This document shows positions 1 to 9,563 of a stretch of DNA of 64,000 bases, in pieces. Below the pieces are notes generated by a model, which saw only the letters and a program-made list of their open reading frames with translations, was not told the origin of the DNA and did no database searches. Origin of the DNA: JAHFUA01 sp963808725. Lineage in GTDB: Bacteria; Acidobacteriota; Terriglobia; Terriglobales; Acidobacteriaceae. Within the stretch, counting starts at the first letter, position 1. Every line of letters starts with the position of its first letter. The stretch is from contig CAWEGO010000001.1 of NCBI GenBank assembly GCA_963808725.1, positions 682,001 to 746,000 of the forward strand, read 5' to 3'. A program made the translations under genes and the position numbers.

Positions 1-372
1 GCGCATCCAGGAACGGCGCTCAGCGCGCCAGGTCCACACGGCGAGGACGATGGTCAGCAAGCCAATGAATTCCGCGACCATGCGGTGCCCGTGCTCGAAC
101 TTCACCCCGCCGACCATGGGCGGGATGCGATAGAGCGAGCCAAAGGTGGTGGGCCAATCAGGCACGGAGAGCCCGGCGTCGTTGCTGGTAACCAGCGCGC
201 CCACCACGATCAATAGCAGCGTGCCGCAGGCTAGCAAGGTGACGAACCGATGATGCGCCCGGTTGTAAGGCGATGCTTCCGAGTTCAGAGGTTTCTCCCT
301 AGGATCAAGTTCATGTAACTGATTCTGCGGCCGCGGTCTGCGATGAAATTTTTGTGCGGAACTTCCCCACAT
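1..372 (-). CDS. ctaA: Haem A synthase (CtaA/COX15 family), N-terminal part, runs off the window
   Basis: Haem A synthase oxidises haem O to haem A for aa3-type cytochrome oxidases in the inner membrane. Reading the minus strand gives a first membrane helix (RFVTLLACGTLLLIVVGALV) followed by TSNDAGLSVPDWPTTFG and the conserved FEHGHRMVAE histidine motif, diagnostic of the family. Only about the first 120 residues are present. The start is uncertain: ATG at 372 gives a basic 40-residue leader; no ATG, GTG or TTG lies closer to the first helix, so a CTG near 285 behind GGGAG is the alternative. It lies downstream of the bc-complex genes on the same strand and fits as an assembly gene for the terminal oxidase. 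Confidence 0.8.
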   Translation of the reverse strand, partial: MWGSSAQKFHRRPRPQNQLHELDPREKPLNSEASPYNRAHHRFVTLLACGTLLLIVVGALVTSNDAGLSVPDWPTTFGSLYRIPPMVGGVKFEHGHRMVAEFIGLLTIVLAVWTWRAERRSWMR

Positions 373-470
373 CCCCACGTCAGTGTATCAAATAGAACCA
401 AGATCCCTCGCTCGCGCTCCCCTCACTCCGTTCGGTTGCGCTTCACTCGGGATGACAGGCTAGAAACAGT

Positions 471-499
471 GTAGAGACGCAGCCTTGCTGCGTCTCTAC
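471..499. repeat. Perfect 13-bp hairpin between ctaA and the cupredoxin gene
   Basis: GTAGAGACGCAGC, a CTT loop, then its exact reverse complement. It sits just past the stop of the upstream minus-strand gene and could end transcription, but there is no T-run. The preceding bases (about 403-456) resemble the dispersed GAGCG-rich repeat seen elsewhere in the window, so it may be part of a repeat family. Confidence 0.6.
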
Positions 500-516
500 G
501 TAGGACGCGATGTCAG

Positions 517-1311
517 TTACTGCCCACCGGCGCCGCCCATCCCCGGCTTAAAGGTAAAATCTACGGTCTTGCTGTCCTTGGGGCCGACGGTGACGGTTTG
601 GTCCTGCTCGCCGTATTTCTCCTGCACGGCGGCGATGGTATACGTCCCCGGAGGCAGTCCAGTCAGATCGAACTTGCCATCCTTGCCGGTGACCGCGAAG
701 AACGGGGTCTTGACCACCCCGATGTACATCTTCATCCACGGGTGCTGGTTGCACTTTACCGGGATCAGCACTTCCTGGCGGGGGAAGTCCTTGTCGAGGG
801 GCGCGGCGCCTGGGGGCTGCGACTCGTTCCACTCGCGGTTGTCTTTAGGCGCAGGGTGGATATTGTGCGTGGTCTTGTCGCTATTGATGATCTCGACCGT
901 CTGTCCGGCCATCACTCCCAGCACGTGCGGATGGTAGCGGCAGCCCTGCTGATCAAGCTTCACCGGTTCCTTGGGGACATCGAAGGAGTAGTTACCCAGC
1001 CCGTCCTTTACGTAGACAAACACGTTCGCCAAGTCGCCGTTACTCACCTCGACCGTCTCGGTCTCGTTAGTACCCTTGCAGGCGGGGTCCTGGCTCATGT
1101 CGATCTTCTGCGGTTTGGGCGCGGTGCCGTCGAACTTCACCACGCCCGAGATGGTGGCCACGGTAGCGGGATCGATCTTGGCGGCGGGAGCGGCGGCCGC
1201 TTCCGGTTTCGCGGCGGCCTGCTCCGAGGGGGCTTCCTTCTTGCCGCAACCGGCGACGAAGATCAGTCCCAGCACCAGCAGCGGCGCGACAAACATCTTT
1301 TTATTATTCAT
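517..1311 (-). CDS. Cupredoxin-like lipoprotein with C-terminal carboxypeptidase-regulatory-type domain
   Basis: Probable periplasmic, lipid-anchored electron carrier or copper protein. The start at 1311 follows a clear GAGGA ribosome site 5 bases upstream and gives a lipoprotein signal (LGLIFVAGC, lipobox Cys about residue 21). An Ala/Pro/Lys linker leads to a beta-sandwich domain with TTHNIHP and CNQHPWMKM, the His/Cys/His/Met spacing of type 1 copper sites. The last 60 residues (GKFDLTGLPPGTYTIAAV) look like a carboxypeptidase-regulatory fold. It lies 43 bases after the octahaem cytochrome c, probably as the last gene of the bc operon, and resembles the cupredoxin at 45793. Copper binding is inferred from motifs only. 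Confidence 0.75.
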   Translation of the reverse strand: MNNKKMFVAPLLVLGLIFVAGCGKKEAPSEQAAAKPEAAAAPAAKIDPATVATISGVVKFDGTAPKPQKIDMSQDPACKGTNETETVEVSNGDLANVFVYVKDGLGNYSFDVPKEPVKLDQQGCRYHPHVLGVMAGQTVEIINSDKTTHNIHPAPKDNREWNESQPPGAAPLDKDFPRQEVLIPVKCNQHPWMKMYIGVVKTPFFAVTGKDGKFDLTGLPPGTYTIAAVQEKYGEQDQTVTVGPKDSKTVDFTFKPGMGGAGGQ

Positions 1312-1354
1312 ATAGTCCTCGCACGGTAGTGTTCCGAACTTCCAGACAAACCCG

Positions 1355-4300
1355 TCATTGTACTCCTGCCGGCGCGGAGCCTGCTGGGCGGCGGCTGGAG
1401 GCCTTCTTGCCGGCCGGCGCACGGCCCACCTGGCTGGAGACGCGCCGCTGCTCCTCCGGCGTGAGCTGGAAGATGTAGCGCACTAGCAACTCGCGTTGGT
1501 CCTTGTCGTAGCCTTCGAAGGAGGGTGGCGTCGGTCCCGCGAAGACGTAATGATCGCCGTCCTTGCGGAACAGGCCCGAAGGCATGGAGGTGCCGGGGCT
1601 GATGCTCTGCGGGTCGGTCATCCAGCGCTCGCTCCATCCCGGCTTCAGGCGGTCTTTGGCCAACAGGAAATTGGGAGCGGTGGCAGTCTTGTCGTGGCCG
1701 GCATCGCCGGTGGCGTGGCACTTGAGGCAGGGCGCGGCGGTGCTGGTGAACAGGCTGCGCGCCATGTCGGTTTCCTTGGCGGTCAGCGCCGGCAGCTTCT
1801 CCGGCGTGTAGGGCATGGGCTGTTGCGAGAGCGCCTGGAAGAAGCGCACCAGCTTGCGCCGCTCCGTATCGGAGAAGAAGAACGTGGGCATGCGAATCTT
1901 CAGATACGGCCGCACGCCGTTGCGGTGGGTGTCCGTCTGGCTCAGCGCCGGGTTGGCGAGGAAGCGCATCAGCCACTCCGGATCGACGCGCGCGCCTTCG
2001 GTGAGGAGCTTGGGCGGGAACTGCTCCTTCCAATCCGGTATCCTGATAGCGGCGGACGTTCTGCCACGAGGTCGTCTGGCCGGGCGTGAACTGATGGCAG
2101 CCGACGCAGTTGTATTTGCGCACGATCCACCAGCCCTCCTGCACGTCGCGCCGCCAGTCTTCCGGTTTGTACTGATAGCTGGCGGGCAGGGAAGTCTCCT
2201 GGCTGCCGAGCAGGAAAGTGACCAGCTCCTGAATCTGGTCCTTGGTCAAGTGCGGGTCGGGCATGCGCAGCTTCTCGGTCTCCGGCTTGATCATGCCCTG
2301 ATCGTAGATGTTGGGCATGGCCAGTTTGTGCTCGAAGAAGCCTTTGTGGTTGTACCAGTCGCTGGTGGCGGGGCCTTCGGGCAGACGCGCCAGGATGGCC
2401 TTATCGGTGATGACCTCTTTGCCTTCCTCCGCTTTCTTGGTATCGAGCGCGAAGTCGAGGCGCTCGAGCGGCTTCGAGCCTTCCACCGTCAGCTCGGTGC
2501 CGATGCGGCCTTCGTCCTCGAAGCCCGAGATCTCGTGGCAGCCGGCGCACCCGAAGTGGCGAATCCACTTCTTGCCCTCATCCTTCAGCTTCGGATCGTC
2601 CATAAACGACGCCTCGGGATAGGACGCCGGGTCCTTCTGCCGCTGGGTCATCAGATAGGTGGCGATGTCGGCGACTTCGTCGTCGGCGAGGCGCAGGCTG
2701 GGCATCACCGTCATCTGCTCGACCTGCAGCTCATGGCCGTCGTTGGGACACGTCGAATGCTCGAAGTCGAACTGGTAAGGCAGGTTGTGCTTGGCGTAAT
2801 CCTCCGGCCCGATGTCCTTCTTTTCATACGGACAATAAGGACGCGTGCGCACCCGTGGATTCTTGATCCAGCGGAACAGGTAATCGTAGTTGACCTTCTC
2901 GCCAACGCGCGTGAGGTTGGCAGCGAAGTCTCCGCCCTGCATTTCCGAGCCTTCGCCGATGGAGTGGCAGCCCAGGCAGCCGCGGGTCTCGAACAGCTCT
3001 TTGCCGCGTGTGGCATCGCCCTTGGGCGCAGCCGGAAGCTTGTCGGTAAGCGCCGTCTGCCACAGGTACGCCGAGATCGCCTTGATCTGATCGTCGTTCA
3101 GGCGGAAGTTCGGCATCTTGGTGGTGGGTCGGAAGTCGGTGGGCTTGTGCAGCCACACCGGAATCCAGTTCTGGTTGAGCTTGGCGCGTATCTCTTTCAG
3201 GTCGGGACCGATCTTCTTCTCGTCGCGCAGCAGGTCGCGGGAGTGGTAGTCGAGCTGTTCGATCTGTCCGGAGATCCTGCTGTTGGCGACCTTCAGCGCT
3301 TCAGCCTCGCCGTAGAGCCGGTTGGCGGTGGCGTTGTCGGGAGCGTTGTCGGCCTGCTTGGTCACGAGCGCCGCCTGGCGCACGTTGGCCGCCTGCTCTT
3401 CTTCCTTCTGCTTGATCTGCTGCTGGATGTTGACCAGCTCTTCGGGCTCGCGGTCGTAGCCCTCGTACTTGTGGCAGCCGTTACAGCCGCGCTGCCGGAA
3501 CATGAATTTGCCCTCGCTGATCACCTCTCCCACGTCGCCCGTAGTGAGGTGAAGCTTCATGTCGGCGGCGTGGCAGGTCTGGCAGCCCGATTCGACATTC
3601 TGTTTCTGAAACATCGGCCACAGCCAATGCTCGTAGTCGCCGTGTCCCTTGGTGACGCTGGTGGTGGCGCGGCCATTGCCCTGGTGGCAGGGCGAACAAC
3701 CGAACTTGTCGGGATCGTGGATCTTCAGCAACTCCTCATCGGGATGGCTGACGAAGGCGCGCGCGTACTCGTCGGGCTTGTCACCTTTGATTGCCATGTT
3801 CGCGGGCGTCAGCTTGACCGGCTCGCGGATCCCCATGTGGCAGGACTCGCAGCGGTCCACGATGTTGGCCGACGCCACGTTGATCTGCACGATCTTGTTT
3901 TCCCAGTCAGCGGTCTTTTTCTGCAGGCCGGCAATCTGTTCCGGCGTCAGGCTCACCAGATGTTCCTTCAAATAATCGTCGCGCTTGGTCTTCGCCTCGT
4001 TGACCGGCTTGAGCAGTTCGCCGAGCTCGGCGCTCAACCGTGCCTTCTCGTCGCGCAGGGCGGTATATTCCTCCTCCAGTTGGTCGAAGTTGAATTGCTT
4101 CCTGCTGCCGTCGGGGAACTCGACGGTGAACTGCTGCGCCTTGTATCTGTCGAGGTCGCGCTGCTTGGACTTTTTGCTCGAATCGCTGTCTGTGGTCTCG
4201 ATTTCGTAGACTTTGGCGTTGACCCAGGCGCGCTTGTCGGTGAAGACGTTCTGCACCGCCAGCAGGCGCGCGGAAACCAATTTCAACTGCTCGTTGATCT

Positions 4301-4601
4301 TCCTCATCGCCGGCGCAGTCTGCTGGTTGGCGGCATCGGCGGCTTCCGCCAGCTTGCGATACTCGGAATCGCTCTGAACTTCCTTCTCCGCCTGCGCCGA
4401 TTGTGAGCGCGCGCTCTTCAGGAAGCTGCCATAGCGCTGCCGAAACACCTCCTGGTACTCTTTCCAGGGCCGCTGGCCGTAGTCTTCGTCCCATAGCGCC
4501 CAGAACAGCGAGGCCACCAGTAGCAGGATGGCGATCAGGTAGTACAAGGCGTAGGAGCGCGTGACGATCGGATCGTGGTCGGGCGTCAGTGGTTCAGCCA
4601 C
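1355..4601 (-). CDS. Octahaem cytochrome c subunit of cytochrome bc-type complex (frame break near 2036)
   Basis: Membrane-anchored multihaem c-type cytochrome that probably takes electrons from the Rieske/cytochrome b pair encoded just upstream. GTG start at 4601 behind GGAGGACGAGC. An N-terminal membrane helix (LYYLIAILLLVASLFWALW, residues 16-34) is followed by a charged coiled-coil region to about 240, then haem motifs CESCH, CSPCH, CQTCH, CNGCH (248-376), CLGCH (~540), CAGCH (~684), CVGCH (~830) and CLKCH (~957). The frame breaks at about 2036 (an apparent extra G in ACCGGATTGG): after RRYQDT the protein resumes one frame over with DWKEQFPPKLL and continues through CLKCH to a stop at 1355. 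Likely an assembly indel, since both sides stay conserved in character. Confidence 0.85.
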
Positions 4602-4637
4602 GCTCGTCCTCCGTCAGCAAAGATTGCTTTCGCATTG

Positions 4638-4763
4638 TCATCCTTAGCGAGGTTGAGGCGCTTGGCGGGCGTCTGAGCCCGCCGCCGAAATCCCGAGCGA
4701 AGCGAGGGAGCCTCCCCTCCAGGGCGGGAATCCCGAGCGAAGGATCCTGGTTTTCTTCGTGCA
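4638..4763. repeat. Dispersed GAATCCCGAGCGAAG-type repeat between two bc-complex genes
   Basis: The 172-base gap between cytochrome b subunit IV and the octahaem gene holds two copies of GAATCCCGAGCGAA(G) (also seen as AAATCCCGAGCGAAGCGAGG). Similar tracts occur near 403-456, 11664-11817, 16465-16535 and 35999-36098. No coding signal seen. Confidence 0.5.
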
Positions 4764-4773
4764 CCGTCTAACG

Positions 4774-5703
4774 TCATATGTTGAACCACGGCGTAATCCA
4801 CACGTACTTGATGTGAAACAGCAGGCGGAGCAGCATCTTGAGAGGCAGCGCGATCATCATCAGCATGAAGCCCGCCATCATGGCGTACTGCAGGATACTC
4901 ATGCGCCGGAAGTCCTTGGCCATGAAGCGCCGGTAGAGCAGGGTCAGCGCCAGCCCTCCGGCGGCGAAGTAGCCGCCCACCACCGCAGCCCCGAAGATGC
5001 CCTTGCCCCAGTTCGAGGTGATGCCGAATATGTCCGGCAAATCGCGGTTCACCTCGTAGATCAAGCGGCTGTGGTCCCAGGTTTGTCCCGGCCAGAACCA
5101 CTGCCAGCCGGGGCCGCGGATGAAGGTCCCAATCAGGATCATCGCTACCCACAGCAGCAGGAAGCCGAAGCCAAAGGTAGCCAGCGCAAACTTGCGCTGC
5201 TTGATGGTGTAATAGCCCGCGCCCAGCGGGTTGGTGTCGATGTAAGGGATGATGATGAGCCCCACGATGATCAGCGTGGGCATCACCACGCCCGCGATCC
5301 ACGGGTCGAAATAGACCAGCATCTCTTGGAGTCCAAGGAAGTACCACGGCGCCTTGGCCGGGTTCATGGTGACGTTGGGATTCGAAGGCTCCTCCAGCGG
5401 CGCGTTCAGCGTGATCGACCACACCATCAGGATGATGGTCACGATGATGGCCGCCAGGAATTCCACCCGCAGCAGGAACGGCCACACGTGGATCTCCTTC
5501 TGCCAGCCCGGGCGGAACGGCCAAGCTTTGCGATGGTGCGTTTTGGCCAGCGCCGGATCGGTCTCCAATTGCTCGATGAGCTGGTCGTTGGCGCGCGCCT
5601 GCTTGACCCCGAGGTAGATGTAGAAGGCCAGCAGCGGGATCAGCGCCACGATGGGCACATTGTCAGGAGTGGAGACGATTTCCCAAAGTTGATGCCAGTC
5701 CAT
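4774..5703 (-). CDS. Cytochrome b C-terminal subunit (PetD/subunit IV-like)
   Basis: Forms, with the next upstream gene, a split cytochrome b as in b6f complexes. About eight hydrophobic segments are visible. NPAKAPWYFLGLQEML is the subunit IV hallmark around the quinol site, where the usual PEWY is replaced by APWY. FFRGP-like end motif appears as GTFIRGPGWQWFWPGQ. The 309-residue length exceeds plant-type subunit IV (~160) because of extra N- and C-terminal helices. Start at 5703 behind GGGAG; only 4 bases separate it from the cytochrome b stop, so the two are translationally coupled. Confidence 0.88.
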   Translation of the reverse strand: MDWHQLWEIVSTPDNVPIVALIPLLAFYIYLGVKQARANDQLIEQLETDPALAKTHHRKAWPFRPGWQKEIHVWPFLLRVEFLAAIIVTIILMVWSITLNAPLEEPSNPNVTMNPAKAPWYFLGLQEMLVYFDPWIAGVVMPTLIIVGLIIIPYIDTNPLGAGYYTIKQRKFALATFGFGFLLLWVAMILIGTFIRGPGWQWFWPGQTWDHSRLIYEVNRDLPDIFGITSNWGKGIFGAAVVGGYFAAGGLALTLLYRRFMAKDFRRMSILQYAMMAGFMLMMIALPLKMLLRLLFHIKYVWITPWFNI

Positions 5704-5707
5704 GTGT

Positions 5708-6658
5708 CTACTCTCCCGCCGCCTTGGCGCCCCGGCGCTGTTTGTCGGCTTCCGCCGCCAGCATCACCGGCGCCGGTCCGCTGATGCCACCATCCTTCCG
5801 CACCCGCCAGAAATGCACGATCATGAAGACCGAGGCCACGATGGGGATGCCGATGCAGTGCCAGATGTAGGACCGCAGCAGCGCATTGGCGTCCACGATC
5901 GAGCCTCCCAGCAGCCCGAAGCGAATGTCGTTGTAGGGGGTCATGCCAAGCTGATGTCCCAACGGGCCTTCATGCCCGAGCAGTGGCGTGGCGCGCGCCA
6001 TGTTGGTGCCCACCGTCACCGCCCAGAAGCCCAGTTGGTCGTCCGGTAGCAGGTAGCCGGTGAAGGAGAGCAGCAGCGTCAGCACCAGCAGGATCACCCC
6101 CACCGTCCAGTTGAACTCGCGCGGCTTCTTGTAGGACCCGGTGAGGAACACTCGGAACATGTGCAGCCAGACGGCGATCACCATCAGGTGTGCCGCCCAG
6201 CGGTGCATGTTGCGCAGCAGCTTGCCAAAGGGCACGTCGGCTTCGAGATAGAGCACGTCGCGGAAGGCCTGCACTTTGCTGGGATGGTAGTAGAACATCA
6301 GCAGCACGCCGGTGAAGGTCAGCACGATGAACAAGTAGAAGGTGATGCCGCCCATGCCCCAGGTGTAGCTGTAGCGCACGGCGTCGCGATTGATCTTGGC
6401 CGGGTGCAGGTGCAGGAAGACGTTGGAGAGCACGCCCAGAGCGCGGTTGCGCGGCGTGTCATCGTGCTTGTGGCGGAAGATGGAAGTGAAGACCTGCGTC
6501 TTGGTTGGGTCTTTGAGACCTTCCACCTGCTCCTTGGCCTTGGTGACGAGTTCCGCGTTGATGTCGCGGATCTCCTTCACCAGGCCGGCGCCATTGCCCT
6601 TGGCGCCATTCCCTCCAGCCGGCGGTTTGACTTCCTTCACGTCCTTCTCGTCTGCCAT
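5708..6658 (-). CDS. Cytochrome b N-terminal subunit (PetB-like), di-haem b
   Basis: Quinol-oxidising membrane subunit carrying two b haems. A 90-residue hydrophilic N-terminal extension precedes four core helices. Haem ligands are visible as paired histidines: LLRNMHRWAAHLMV / WLHMFRVFLTG and HCIGIPIVASVFMIVHFW. The C-terminal WRVRKDGGISGP matches the PetB end. GYLLPDDQLGFWAVTVGTN has an Asp where the family usually has Trp (LLPWDQ). Start at 6658 behind GAGGAGTGGGGCA. Follows the Rieske gene by 51 bases. Confidence 0.9.
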   Translation of the reverse strand: MADEKDVKEVKPPAGGNGAKGNGAGLVKEIRDINAELVTKAKEQVEGLKDPTKTQVFTSIFRHKHDDTPRNRALGVLSNVFLHLHPAKINRDAVRYSYTWGMGGITFYLFIVLTFTGVLLMFYYHPSKVQAFRDVLYLEADVPFGKLLRNMHRWAAHLMVIAVWLHMFRVFLTGSYKKPREFNWTVGVILLVLTLLLSFTGYLLPDDQLGFWAVTVGTNMARATPLLGHEGPLGHQLGMTPYNDIRFGLLGGSIVDANALLRSYIWHCIGIPIVASVFMIVHFWRVRKDGGISGPAPVMLAAEADKQRRGAKAAGE

Positions 6659-6709
6659 TGCCCCACTCCTCTCGGTCGAGACGAAGCTTTCTGCCGCGCC
6701 TGGCGCGGG

Positions 6710-7861
6710 TTACACGGGCAGGAATGCGCCCTTATCGTCGAAATGACTTGGCTGTCCCTTGGGCCATGAGTACAGGTGCGAGGTGTCGACGATGATCTGG
6801 CCGTCGGGCGCCAGTTCGATCTGCGCACGGTCCATGGGACGCGGCGCCGGCCCCTCGAAGTTGATGCCTTCACTGTCATAGCCCGAGCCGTGACACGGAC
6901 ACTTGAACTTGTTCTCCGCCGCCTTCCAGTCGGGCGTGCAGCCCAGATGGGTGCAGCGCGCGTAGATCACGAACAGCCGGTCGGGCGTGCGGTCCACCCA
7001 TATGCGGTACGCCTGCAGCCACTTTTCGTTGACGCCCAGGCCGTAGTCGGTGGGATATCCGATCTTGAACACCGTGCTCGGCTCAAACAGCGTGCGCGGC
7101 AGGAAAAAGCGAAAGAAGGCCAGCAACCACGCTGCCAGGAATGCCACCACGCCGGCCCACACCAGATGACGGCGGCGCTTGTCCACCTCGGTGTTTTCCG
7201 GACCGACGGCCGCGACTCCGCCGGCAGCCGCAGCTTTCGACGTTCCGACTGCCGGCGTGCCGACATAGCGCGTGGGCGCGCCCTCGCGGGCGATTGCGGG
7301 CGCGGTCGGTATCGCGGCTGCCGCCGGGCGTGCCGCCGGAGCGGCAGGACGCGCTGCCGGAGCAGCAGCCGGGGCCGCAGGTGCCGCCGGAGCCGCGGCA
7401 GGGGCGGCTTCGCCGAGAAGGGCAGCGACTTCCGCATCCGTCAGCGGCGCAAGGTTTGTGCGCTTGCGTCGCGCCTGTTCGGCGGCGAGCGAAGACCGGC
7501 TCCACTTGCGTCCGCCGGCCATCATGGCGGCGACCTCGGCGCTCACCGCTCCCGCCGAGACCGGTGCCGCAGCCGGGGGCGCTGGCGTAGCCGCAGGAGC
7601 TGCGGCCGGAGCAACAGGCGCAGCGGCTGCCGGAGCTGCGTTCGCTGCCGGGGCGCCTTCGCCGCGTTCCCAGGGCATGGGTTCACCCGCCTTGAGCGCG
7701 GTGATGTCCTCTTCCGTTAGCTCTGGCAGTCCGGAACGCTTGCGATAGGCCTGTTCCGCGGCGATGGCGGAGCTGCCCAGCGCCTTTCGCGGCGGCGGCC
7801 CCAGAACGTTCCGAGAGCGCCCGCTGCCGTATTCGATTGCTGTTCTGCCATTGGTCCTCAC
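6710..7861 (-). CDS. Rieske 2Fe-2S protein with long Ala/Pro N-terminal extension
   Basis: Electron-transfer subunit of the bc complex. One membrane helix (HLVWAGVVAFLAAWLLAFF, about 237-255) anchors a C-terminal Rieske domain with CTHLGC (~301) and CPCHGSGY (~319), the two Cys-His cluster ligands. The first 235 residues are unusual: two copies of an AAEQA-x-RKR motif separated by Ala/Pro-rich linkers. The 5' end is uncertain. GTG at 7861 lacks a ribosome site, whereas ATG at 7851, one frame over, sits behind AGGTGAGG and encodes MAEQQSNTAAGALGTFWG before running out of frame near 7800, so a missing base there is possible. Ferrochelatase ends 10 bases upstream. Confidence 0.88.
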   Translation of the reverse strand: MRTNGRTAIEYGSGRSRNVLGPPPRKALGSSAIAAEQAYRKRSGLPELTEEDITALKAGEPMPWERGEGAPAANAAPAAAAPVAPAAAPAATPAPPAAAPVSAGAVSAEVAAMMAGGRKWSRSSLAAEQARRKRTNLAPLTDAEVAALLGEAAPAAAPAAPAAPAAAPAARPAAPAARPAAAAIPTAPAIAREGAPTRYVGTPAVGTSKAAAAGGVAAVGPENTEVDKRRRHLVWAGVVAFLAAWLLAFFRFFLPRTLFEPSTVFKIGYPTDYGLGVNEKWLQAYRIWVDRTPDRLFVIYARCTHLGCTPDWKAAENKFKCPCHGSGYDSEGINFEGPAPRPMDRAQIELAPDGQIIVDTSHLYSWPKGQPSHFDDKGAFLPV

Positions 7862-7871
7862 CTGGAGGCCG

Positions 7872-8867
7872 CTAATCGGCCGCCAGAACTCGCTCTTCTC
7901 TTACGCCCGCAGCTTCGAGCACAAGGTCCGCCAGTGCTCGGATGAACTCTGGCGAATCGTTCAGCCCGGGCGTCATCTCGAAGCGCCGGATGCCCAGCCC
8001 GGCTGCAAGTTTTCGCGCTTCGTGGTCGATCTCGCCCAGCGTCTCCACGTGGTCGGAGACGAACGAGATGGGTACCACGCAGACTGCTGCGATGTTCTCC
8101 TCCGCCACCTGCCGCAGCGTGCCGCGCAGCGTCGGCTGCAGCCAGCGGCTAGCTCCCACCTTACTCTGGTAGCAGAGCCGGTGACCATTCAACCAACCGC
8201 CGCGCTCCATCAGCAGTGCTACGGTTTCCTCGATTTGCCGCTGATATGGGTCGCCACGCTCAATCACCGCCATTGGGACGCTGTGCGCGCTGAAGATAAG
8301 CTCAGGCCGCGACGCGACCTCGAAGCCTTCTAGCGTGCGGTCGATGGTCGCAACCAGCGCGTCCAGGTAGCCCTCGTGTCGGTAGAACTCGCTGACCAGG
8401 TGCACAGGAGCGCCGTTTTGGCGGAAGCGCCGGTTCCACTCGTTCAGGCTGCTGCCAGTGGTCGTGCTTGAGTATTGGGGATAGAGCGGCAGCAGCACGA
8501 TCTCATCGCAACGGGCGTGCTCCAGCGCCACGACCGCCTCTGCCGTGAAGGGATGCCAGTAGCGCATGGCTACAAAGCAGCGGGCATCAAGGCCGCGGGC
8601 TTCGAGTTCGGCCGCGAGCGCCTGCGCCTGCCGCTCGGTATTCCGGCGGATGGGCGAGCCGCCCCCGATGGTGGCATAGTGGTGCCGCACTTTGTGGGCG
8701 CGGGTGCTGGAGATCAGCTTGGCCAGTGGTTTGCGTCCGAGGCGAGCGAACGGGAAATCGATGATATCCGGGTCGCAAAATAGATTGTAAAGAAACGGTT
8801 CGATCGCCTCGAGTGTGTCCGGACCACCAAGCTGAAATAGCACCACGCCTAAACGGTTAGCGCTCAT
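7872..8867 (-). CDS. hemH: Ferrochelatase
   Basis: Inserts Fe2+ into protoporphyrin IX, the last step of protohaem synthesis. The N-terminus LGVVLFQLGGPDTLEAIEPFL, the PLYPQYSSTTTGS motif and the catalytic-histidine segment LIFSAHSVPMAVIERGDPY are all conserved. Length ~331 residues is typical. ATG at 8867 is preceded at once by GGGGGGA; a TTG at 8876 behind AGGGA is the alternative. First gene of the minus-strand respiratory group; supplying haem next to cytochrome genes makes biological sense. Confidence 0.92.
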   Translation of the reverse strand: MSANRLGVVLFQLGGPDTLEAIEPFLYNLFCDPDIIDFPFARLGRKPLAKLISSTRAHKVRHHYATIGGGSPIRRNTERQAQALAAELEARGLDARCFVAMRYWHPFTAEAVVALEHARCDEIVLLPLYPQYSSTTTGSSLNEWNRRFRQNGAPVHLVSEFYRHEGYLDALVATIDRTLEGFEVASRPELIFSAHSVPMAVIERGDPYQRQIEETVALLMERGGWLNGHRLCYQSKVGASRWLQPTLRGTLRQVAEENIAAVCVVPISFVSDHVETLGEIDHEARKLAAGLGIRRFEMTPGLNDSPEFIRALADLVLEAAGVREERVLAAD

Positions 8868-8948
8868 TCCCCCCAACGGTTCCCTAAGAGTGGGCAGCAG
8901 TTTAAATAAAGGAAAGAGGCGGCGTCAAACCGCGAAATAAAGCCGCTC

Positions 8949-8991
8949 TTAGCTGTTGGCTCTTGGCTTTTGGCCAAAGGCTAAGAGCTAA
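8949..8991. repeat. Imperfect inverted repeat between hemH and nrdR
   Basis: TTAGCT...AGCTAA outer arms and CTTGGC/GGCCAA inner elements around a TTTTGG centre. Probably a small palindromic repeat or transcription stop between two minus-strand genes. Confidence 0.4.
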
Positions 8992-9004
8992 GGGCCAAAG
9001 GGCT

Positions 9005-9496
9005 TCATTTCTCGCTCTTCGCCGCTCGCGCCTCCGCCGGTTCCCGGGTCTTCAGCAGCCCCTTCAGTTCGGCCATGAACTCCCCGACATCCTTGAAGTC
9101 CAGGTACACGGAGGCGAAGCGGACATAGGCAACCTTGTCGATCTTCTTCAGCCGCGCCATGATGAGTTCGCCGATATCGCTGGTCTTGGCTTCGCGTTCG
9201 GCAGAGTCGATGACCAGGCTCTCGGCCTCGTTGACGATCTGCTCCAGCTTCCCCATGGAGATGGGCCGCTTCTCGCAAGCCCGCAGCACTCCGGAAAGCA
9301 CCTTCTGGCGCTCGAACTTCTCGCGCCGCCCGTCCTTTTTGACCACCATGTAGGGAATTTCGTCGATGCGCTCGTAGGTAGTGAAGCGCTTGCCACACTT
9401 CAGGCACTCGCGGCGGCGGCGGATCGATTCCGCCTCCTTGCTCTCCCGCGAGTCCACCACCTTGTCATTCACAAACCCGCAAAAAGGACATTTCAT
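9005..9496 (-). CDS. nrdR: Transcriptional repressor NrdR
   Basis: Nucleotide-sensing repressor of ribonucleotide reductase genes. Zinc ribbon MKCPFCGF...CLKCGKRFTTYE (residues 1-42), then an ATP-cone domain with VVKKDGRREKFERQKVLSGVLRACEKRPI. Length 163 residues is normal for the family (150-170), with a short acidic/basic tail. No reductase gene is in the window. Confidence 0.95.
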   Translation of the reverse strand: MKCPFCGFVNDKVVDSRESKEAESIRRRRECLKCGKRFTTYERIDEIPYMVVKKDGRREKFERQKVLSGVLRACEKRPISMGKLEQIVNEAESLVIDSAEREAKTSDIGELIMARLKKIDKVAYVRFASVYLDFKDVGEFMAELKGLLKTREPAEARAAKSEK

Positions 9497-9563
9497 GGCG
9501 GATTGAGATTCTTGCGTACGCCGAAAATTACCAAGGGGCCTGAATGCATTCTAGCAGCCGCGA

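Noticed and set aside
1815..4406. Very long plus-strand open frame (863 codons) opposite the octahaem cytochrome gene
   Set aside because: Its translation is low-complexity Leu/Val/Arg/Gly sequence without domains, and it mirrors a gene with eight haem motifs. High GC makes long antisense frames common.
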